From Carya illinoinensis (taxonomy: Eukaryota > Streptophyta > Magnoliopsida > Fagales > Juglandaceae), in the NCBI RefSeq assembly GCF_018687715.1, contig NC_056767.1, forward strand, positions 28,135,501 through 28,199,500: DNA of 64,000 nucleotides, given 5' to 3'. The notes under the pieces were generated by a model. It had not been told where the DNA came from and did no database searches. It was given only the letters and a program-made list of their open reading frames with translations. The translations under genes and the position numbers were made by a program. This document shows, one piece after another, positions 57,276 through 64,000 of this stretch; the stretch's first letter is position 1; each line of letters begins with the position of its first letter.

Positions 57276-57705
57276 GTCAGAATATTTTTCAAAGTTATCC
57301 TTGGTTTTTTTTTTTAAAAGCGAATGGTGCCTCAAAATATTTTGAGATGAGATAAAAAATTGTGAGAGTTTTGTGTATAGTAATTAAATGGCTCGAGTTA
57401 AGATGTTTTAATGAGTTTTGAGAAATGAAAGAGAACATTTTGAAGAAAAATATTATAAAGTTAAAAAACAGTTTGGATATAGTTTTTTAATATTATTTTT
57501 TGTATTTTATTTTGAAGTTTGGGAAAGTTGTATAGGGTTTTGTGTTTGGAAAATGATTAGGTAATTAATAGATGAAAAAGTTGAAAACTTAAAGATGTAA
57601 AATCAGTTTGGTTCCAAATTTTATCCAAAACCGAACCAAACCGAACCAGTTACACACCAACTCTATGTTCCTTTTTTATTTCATTATGTTTTGTAATGGA
57701 TGTGC
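57276..57705. mobile_element. MITE-like insertion or deletion scar replacing exons 10-17
   Basis: After ~20 bases of intron 9 the match to copy 1 ends. About 57325-57590 is a purine-biased stretch with TTTGAGATGAGATAAAAAATT and ATATAGTTTTTTAATATTATT, a pattern I associate with a common tree MITE family. Copy 1-like sequence resumes at exon 18. No clean terminal repeats or target duplication were found. Confidence 0.45.
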
Positions 57706-57825
57706 AATAAATTACATGGATGTTGTTTAGGTATTTTGGACTAAACTACCGCAGCATTTAGAGACATTTTTCCCTTACGGGCTTTGGGGGAATACCGAAA
57801 CCGAGTTCTACTACTTGCATAATAT
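57706..57825 (+). pseudogene. OSC copy 2 exon 18
   Basis: Aligns to 18898-19010 of copy 1 (AAATTACATGGATGTTGTTTAGGTATTTTGGACT) but has lost the acceptor G and has in-frame stops. The last bases CCGAGTTCTACTACTTGC match the C-terminal VLL region. Confidence 0.8.
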
Positions 57826-57837
57826 GAATCAGGAAAA

Positions 57838-58582
57838 CACTATACACGCAAATGAATCCCACAAAGGGATCAGATCCCACACACTGATGTGGACATGTCT
57901 TTTTTTTCTCTGTCTTTTTCTCCATTCTCCCTTCTCCCCAACGTCTCCTCCTTCCTGCTCTTTTTTTTTTTTTTCCCTCCCCTCCCCTGTGTCGCCATTC
58001 GTGCCCTCTCTCTATGCCAGCCATGGTGGTGGGAGACCACCTCATGGTGGGCAGACTTGGACCGCCAGCATGGAGCACCGATAAGGAGCGCGGATCCGAG
58101 AGTATGCCTAGGTGAGTGAATCGGGTCGGGCCATAGACCCACAGTGCCACTCCATCCAACAAGACTCCACCACACAAAGGAAGTCACTATGATTGGCGTT
58201 GTTGTTCGACCACCAAGGGTGGGTGTGGTGGCGTAATGTGGCTGGGAGGAGGAGAGGGGCTCGATTTCAGGAGGAGGAGAGGAAGAGGGGCTGCACTGTG
58301 GGAGCGTTGGGTCCGGTCGGAGGTCACTAGTGATGGGGAACGGCCACTGGTGGTGGTCAACTCTGAACTGCGGCGGTGCTACTGTGGCTAGGAGAGAGAG
58401 TCAAGTGAGGGGAGGGGGAACACGGCTACGAGGAGCTGAAGGGGGAAAGAGGAGAGAGAGGGAAAGTGGGGAGTGAGGTGCTAGGGAAAATGGACACATG
58501 GCACATTGATAGTGTGCTACATTAGTATGTAGAATTCTTTTGTGGGATCTCTTTGTATCTCTAGCCACTCCTTATGAATTAA
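57838..58582. mobile_element. Probable foldback/MITE element (about 745 bp)
   Basis: Ends CTATACACGCAAATGAATCC and, inverted, CTAGAGATACAAAGAGATCC agree at about two thirds of positions. The left arm is CT-rich and the right arm GA-rich, so the strands can pair. The open frames inside look like chance. No target duplication seen. Confidence 0.35.
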
Positions 58583-61120
58583 TATACTTGCTTGAAACAT
58601 GTAGCTTAGTCCCTGAGGTCACGTAGCTTTCGTTGGAATGGTGACTAATCCAAGCTGATTCAAGGTGTGTATATCTAAATTGCTAACTTTCTTTACAGAA
58701 CTATGGGTGTAATCGTTCTAGTACATGTCAGGGAGGGGGTGTCATGCACCAAAAAATTTGGTCTATCATTTTTGCCGTAACGAACTGATAACTATATGTC
58801 TGGTCAATCCGATTCAATCCTTGAATATATTTTTTTTCCTCTTTTTTCTTTTTTAAACAGAAAAAATAATACAAAAAATTAATTAAATTAGTAAAATTCA
58901 AATTAAGCGATCTCTTTAAAATTTTATATATGGTTAATGAATATTAAATAATTTCATTGTATATAATATATTAAATATTTAAATATATATACACATTCGG
59001 TCGGACTCAATTCAGTCCGGTTTAAAAAAAAATACATCTCTAGACTGACTAATAAGACTATTGGTCCTGTCAAAGTTTTCAATCCGAATCGATATAGTCT
59101 TATAGCCCTACATAAAACCAAGATTTATCATATGTTCAACAATCATACTTCTAATACGGAAACAAACATTATTTGTAGCCTCAACCTTATCTTCAAATCA
59201 AATATGAATGGGTAATGGTAATAAACTCTCGAGTTTTGTTTGGTACAAGCAAGTTCGTGCACCAATTTGTGCATCGATAATTTTTTATTTAAAAAAATAT
59301 ATAAAAAATTTATTGAGAGAAAAAAAATCTCACATCTCATGAAAATTATTTCAGTCTTAAATTTATATCATTTTATTAAACATATGTCTTACATATCAAT
59401 ATTAATATGCAAATTGATACATAAACTCTACTTACAAAAATATTTTTCCTAAACTCTCAGTCCAACACTTAGGCATTGCCCATATTTCCATACCGGAAGT
59501 TTTTTTTTTTTTTTTTATTCTTTATTTATTTTATTTTTAGTGAACGACCTGACCAGCTACGTGGAGATCCAAGCCTACTGCAGAGGCCGAGTAAAACGGG
59601 GTTGTACGTGTGCCCTCTTTCCTCCACCTCCAGATCTCTTCGTCTCTCTCTCTGCTCTCATTGGTAAACGCACCTTAATCTTCAACCATGTGATCATTAC
59701 CTAAAGTATGTATCAAAGCAAAGAAAACAAACTTAGCCCTTGCTTGCAGAAGAAAACCTCATGCGTTCAGCAGCAAAACGTACGACATCAGAATGGTAAA
59801 CTTTCTAAGTTCTAATATTTTATTTAATTTTAGTGATAAACATAGGAAAATAAAATGAATAAAATTTTAAGTTTCAATATTTTGTTGTGAACTTGATGCA
59901 ATTGATCTTCTTAGACTGCGTATATTTTTCTTTTGTTTTTTGTACTTTTTAGTTAAAATTATTGTTTCGATCTTTGTACCTGAGTTATATACTATAAGAA
60001 AATTACTTATTTATGACTAGTTATTTATTACAAAAATGACTATATACTTCTTATCAAAATAAATTTATTTCATTGCAAGTAATCATTTTTATTGTACATA
60101 ATCTGTCAGAAATGTTTATTTTTCTTATAATGATATAGAACTTAGATCATTATTCAAAATTGTCCTCGAGGTGAAAAATAAAAAATAAAAAAAATTAAAG
60201 TGGTATTTGAGGTAATACTCACGTATTAAATGGTATAACCTCGGTCTACATTTCATTTCTTCATCAGGTTTAATTAATTGTAAAATTAATATATGAATTT
60301 TCACATTTTTACTATTTGATACCTAGTTTTCAATTTTCGCAAAACTTATACATAAATTTCAAGAAACTCTCGATTATTGTATCTCTGCCAATTTTTTTTT
60401 AAGAAAACTAAAGAGATACATCACCCGTCAGTCTTTGCTTGGCTGATACATGGCATCCATATCCATGCCAGCCAAGCGTAGGCTGACACATGGCATATTG
60501 ATGTCATGTGGCAATCCTCCTATTAATTTCAAATAGGAAATTGACAATGTACTTAATTGCTATTTTTTTAAAATTTATATATTAATTTTATGGAACCTAA
60601 AAAATTAAGACTCGAATTATAATCACGTGAAAATCAATGTACTAATTTTGCAATTGCCCTATTTGTCAATGCAAACCTCTAATGCGATACTCACCTAGGT
60701 CATGTTAAGGCCACTGTACATGAGAAGAAAGAAAGGAGTACTTATATTTTTAACAATCTAAAAGGGTAGCCGGGGCGCCACAGGCCTAGGTCAAATTGGA
60801 TATTGGTTTGGTGGATAATGGGGAGAGCTATTAAGGAAAATAATATTTATAGTCGTAAAGTATATAAATGATATATAAATTTTTTTAAAAAAAATAAATA
60901 AATAAGAGATTTACATGAAAATAAAAATTAATTTTTTAATAATAAATTTTACTCGATCTTTTTAAAAAAATTATGCGATACTTACACATTAATTTACAAT
61001 TATATATAATATTACTCATTAATAAAATTCATAGATATGCGTCGTCCTAACAAATTAGATGTTAGCTAGATTACTGTCGTGCCTACACTACTAGTCTACT
61101 TCGATCTAGCATGCTCAGTC
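58583..61120. other. Intergenic, AT-rich
   Basis: No gene. A T-run at 59500-59517 precedes a short GC-richer block (59540-59660) that may be a gene scrap. Around 60420-60520 an inverted pair GCTTGGCTGA/CAGCCAAGC with CTGACACATGGCAT occurs. I cannot assign these. Confidence 0.5.
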
Positions 61121-62590
61121 AGCTGTTTTCATTTTTTTTTTTTTTTTTATGGAAGTATGCTTCATAGCATTCATTCATAAACGAAGTTACAACTGTGACT
61201 TATCAATACAGGAGAACCAGACTATAAGTCAACTAACGCAACTGCTCAGGAGCTTCCCCGCCAACAAATTTCTTTGTGACAGACATTGTCTAAACTTCTA
61301 CACCTTTTCTCCTGACAACAGTCAAAAGAGAAAGCGCTCTTTCAAAACCAGAGCTGAAACAACCTTCCTTCCGAAGAAGAGAGGTACACACACGCTCCAT
61401 CCTCCCAAGGAGGAAGAGAATAACCACACTCTCTCCTCCCAAGGAGGAAGAGTACTAACACCTACCTTCCTCCAAAAGAGGAGTAGGACAAACACCCACA
61501 TTCCTCCAAAAGAGGAGTGGAACAGCAGCCTATTTTTATTATTTATAAAAAAACTAAAACAGATTAACTACAAAAAAATAAAGGGCTGGAAACACAAATT
61601 GGCCCAGCCTGAACTAAAGGCCCTGCCCTAGCTAAAGATCCAGCCCGTAGGAACATGGGGCCCAACCCGATTAGGGTTTCATCTCAACACAAAGCCGCCG
61701 CCGCCCATCTTCCTCCCTATAAGCCTCTGCATCCTTCCCCCGCCCGACTCCTGCTCAGCCCTTCATCCCTACAAGTTTCAACAGAAAGTTCTTAGGCCGC
61801 TTCGTGGAGGATGCGGCGTACTCCCTGCACAAGGATTACATCCCCGTCCCCGTCGCCAGGCCACAACCACCAAAACACTTCGGTTAGACTAAACGGACAC
61901 AGAGACAAAACCAAAACCAAAACCAAACAGAGACGAAAGCCGAGGCTTATTCCAAACCCCCAATCAAAAAAACCAGATCTAAACAACCAAAACGAAAATT
62001 AAAGAAGAACTTAGAAAACCATCTAACACTGCGTCACCCGGTTTCCGCCACCAACCAAAGGAGTAACCACCATAAGAAGCATCCGGACTCCACCCCAACC
62101 CCTTTAAAACCTCCATGCAGCTCGGCTTACAACTCGAAAATAACCCTCTGTTTTCCATGGATAAAACAGAGATCCTTAACCCCGCGAGAAGCACCTCAAA
62201 CCAACATGCAAAAACATCATCTCCAGGAGCAAGTCACTCGAATCAACTCACACCGTAACCCTCTGAGAAACATCCCACAGAAGACTATACAAAACAGTTA
62301 GGAATCTCGCCCAAAAATGAAACCGAGAACCTCCACCCCCAAAAAGAAAACCTCTCCGCCCAGCTGGGTGTAAAAAAAGAAGTAAAGGTCTCGGGACACA
62401 GCCTCTGGTGGAGGCCTCCGGATATCGATCTTATTTTAAGAAGAAAAGCAATGAAAAACAGAAAAAAGAAAGGGTTGGGGGGAGGGAGGGAGGAGCCGAA
62501 GCTCCACCTCCCTCGGATGGTTTCCTACTTTCTTTTACCTAGAGAGAGGATAGAGATTCTTTCACTAGAAATTTTTAGCTGTTTTCATTT
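61121..62590. repeat. 14-bp target-site duplication AGCTGTTTTCATTT
   Basis: AGCTGTTTTCATTT at 61121-61134 and 62577-62590. Confidence 0.85.
61135..62576 (-). mobile_element. Short non-LTR retroelement (1.4 kb) with GGAGGA palindromes
   Basis: Bounded by the 14-bp duplication; on the minus strand it ends in A14 (T-run at 61135-61148). Its 3' part has four palindromic blocks such as CTCCTCCCAAGGAGGA and CTCCAAAAGAGGAG, also in the related copy at 10719-11090. No reverse transcriptase seen, so it is presumably a SINE-like or internally deleted LINE mobilised in trans. Open frames on either strand show no known family. Confidence 0.75.
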
Positions 62591-62990
62591 AGTTACGAAA
62601 ACTGAATTGATTGTTTTCGCTATGAACAAAAGAAGACCAAATCCGATACTAAATGTTAGAAAAATCTAATTTAAACAAACCCATTTCATTCATAGTTAGC
62701 ATGTCCAATTCGTTCCCTACTCCCAAATAGAAGAAATAAGCAAAGCCAAAGTAGCCAATCGATCTTGTCCAATTCGTTCTTTTGCTTAATTCCTTTTTGT
62801 TTCTTCCTCTATATATGGTCTCGTTTAGGAGTTTACATGATCCACTACAACAAGTATTGATTTTTTCTGCAAGAAAATTTGGTCAAAATAAGTGGAGAGT
62901 GGAGACTATATGATAAAAAATCTTTTTCCACCAATTTTGTTAGTGAGACATTGGTGGCATATAATTCGTGACCAGCCACCAATTGGTTTA
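62591..62990. other. Intergenic, no gene seen
   Basis: AT-rich. Nothing recognised. Confidence 0.5.
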
Positions 62991-63180
62991 AGCCTCCTTT
63001 GGATACTGTTATCAATCTATCGATTGTATTTTATCTCATCTCATCTCATTTTTAAATAATATTAAAAAATATAAAAAAATATAATTTAATATTTTAAAAT
63101 TTTAAAACAAAAATAATATTAAAAAATATAATTTTAATATTATTAAAATAATTTAATTTCAAAATTTAAAAGAAAAATAA
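62991..63180. repeat. MITE-like fragment with ATCTCATCTCATCTCAT
   Basis: GCCTCCTTTGGATACTGTTA leads into ATCTCATCTCATCTCATTTT and then AATAATATTAAAAAATATA. Similar in kind, inverted, to 57325-57590. Confidence 0.45.
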
Positions 63181-64000
63181 GGAAAGAAAAAAACTACGTT
63201 CAATTCTTAGTTGGCAATTAATTAATATGATTAAGAAAAATATTATCTATATTTATAATTTTACCAACTATTGAAATGAAGAATAATTTATAACTCAAAT
63301 TTTGAATTAAAAAAATTGATAAAATAAATGTGTTACTAAAAACTTATAATAATATGTATAAAATTATTCATATTTATAGTACTATTCTGCTATTAATATT
63401 TGCAGTCAGAACATGATGTCAAATCAAAAGGATTAAAACGGGTCAAAAGTGATGGCCAATTTTTAAGGGCAAGTAAGATTTGTTAGTACTAATGACTCTA
63501 AGAGAAGAACTGTACGTAGAATGTACATTAAAACAGGCAGCATTAACGTAACTAGCATCTACTCAACTGCTGACACGTACATTGACTGTAGCTAACTTGA
63601 CCAAACGACATTCTAATGAGAGGAAAAAATACTCTGCGTCAACAGTATATCAAACCCATAATTCATAACAGTAAAATCATTAATTATTTCAAAAAATTCA
63701 AATGAAAGAAAAAAAAAAGTTAATGAGATAAATTCTACATTAGTTTATCTATTATGTAATGAAAAATTTTATACATCATACTATTATTTTATTTTTATTC
63801 TATTATATAATATGTGACATATTTATCATCATTAAATGATCTTTTATTGAATAATTTTTTATTATCTAATAGTGATAAATATGCCATCATATTTTAAAAT
63901 ACTTAGTAGAGAGAGTTTAGAGAGCCTAACCCTTATCTTAATACTTGGGAGCCATTTTTATGCTTAGTTCTTGGAGTCAGATGCTTATGCTCTGTGGTAG
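63181..64000. other. Intergenic end of window
   Basis: AT-rich, with TTTTATTCTATTATATAATATG-type stretches. No gene seen. Confidence 0.5.

Larger units (their letters stand above)
37303..57825 (+). pseudogene. Oxidosqualene cyclase copy 2 (lupeol-synthase-like), shattered pseudogene
   Basis: Parallel to copy 1 (10181-19014) in exon order and intron sequence, so a tandem duplicate. Present: leader exon, exons 1-4, a scrap of exon 5, exons 6-9 and exon 18. Exons 10-17 are missing. Defects: leader-intron acceptor CAG changed to CAA, 4-bp frameshift in exon 1, exon 1 donor GT to AT, TAA and TAG in exon 3, exon 4 truncated and frame-shifted, a solo LTR in exon 5, TAG in exon 6, CACTA-2 in exon 7 and TGA in its second half, intron 8 mostly deleted, TAG ending exon 9. 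Insertions stretch it to 20 kb. It would have made a triterpene skeleton; it is plainly dead. Confidence 0.9.

Noticed and set aside
57758..58187. 139- and 105-aa minus-strand frames
   Set aside because: Run across cyclase exon 18 and the foldback-like element, with Lys/Arg-rich composition and no family.
61149..61631. 160-aa plus-strand frame
   Set aside because: Antisense to the short non-LTR element. Low complexity from the GGAGGA palindromes.

Overview
This is nuclear DNA of a flowering plant, very probably a woody eudicot. The evidence is AT-rich non-coding DNA, introns with GT/AG borders, Ty1/copia LTR elements primed by initiator-Met tRNA, L1-clade LINEs with a plant-type RNase H tail, CACTA (En/Spm) DNA transposons and an oxidosqualene cyclase (OSC) gene family. 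MITE-like stretches rich in GAGATGAGAT/ATCTCATCTC recall repeats I associate with Fagales/Juglandaceae. That placement is a guess from memory, not something shown here.

The host part of the window is two head-to-tail copies of one OSC gene (2,3-oxidosqualene to triterpene). The surviving MLCYCR-type motif (read as MLCYAR) points to the lupeol-synthase-like branch. Copy 1 (10181-19014, +) keeps a 5'UTR exon and almost all of its about 18 coding exons. It carries a 5-bp insertion, in-frame stops and a copia fragment inside exon 10. Copy 2 (about 37303-57825, +) has lost exons 10-17 and was opened by a LINE in its leader intron, a solo LTR in exon 5 and a 9-kb CACTA element in exon 7. Between the copies is the C-terminal heme-binding end of an A-type cytochrome P450 (CYP705/CYP712-like, - strand). 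OSC plus P450 is the usual core of plant triterpene gene clusters, so the locus looks like the wreck of one.

Nearly everything else is mobile DNA. In order: a gag-only copia element (1-10180) holding a LINE (3413-7933); a copia gag+LTR fragment (15633-17032); a LINE (19579-25316, -); an En/Spm CACTA element (25985-31800) with TnpA-like and truncated TNP2-like genes; a complete but mutated copia element with 220-bp LTRs (32152-37122); a near full-length LINE (37639-43612, -); a solo LTR (45188-47242); a non-autonomous CACTA element (47840-56807) carrying exon fragments of an inorganic pyrophosphatase, a RETICULATA-related protein and perhaps a Mei2-like RNA-binding protein; a probable foldback element (57838-58582); and a short non-LTR element (61135-62576, -). 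Most have target-site duplications readable in the sequence, and the paralogous OSC copy often supplies the empty site.

I see no gene that looks able to make a full-length protein. From 57.8 kb to the end there is only intergenic DNA and small repeats.
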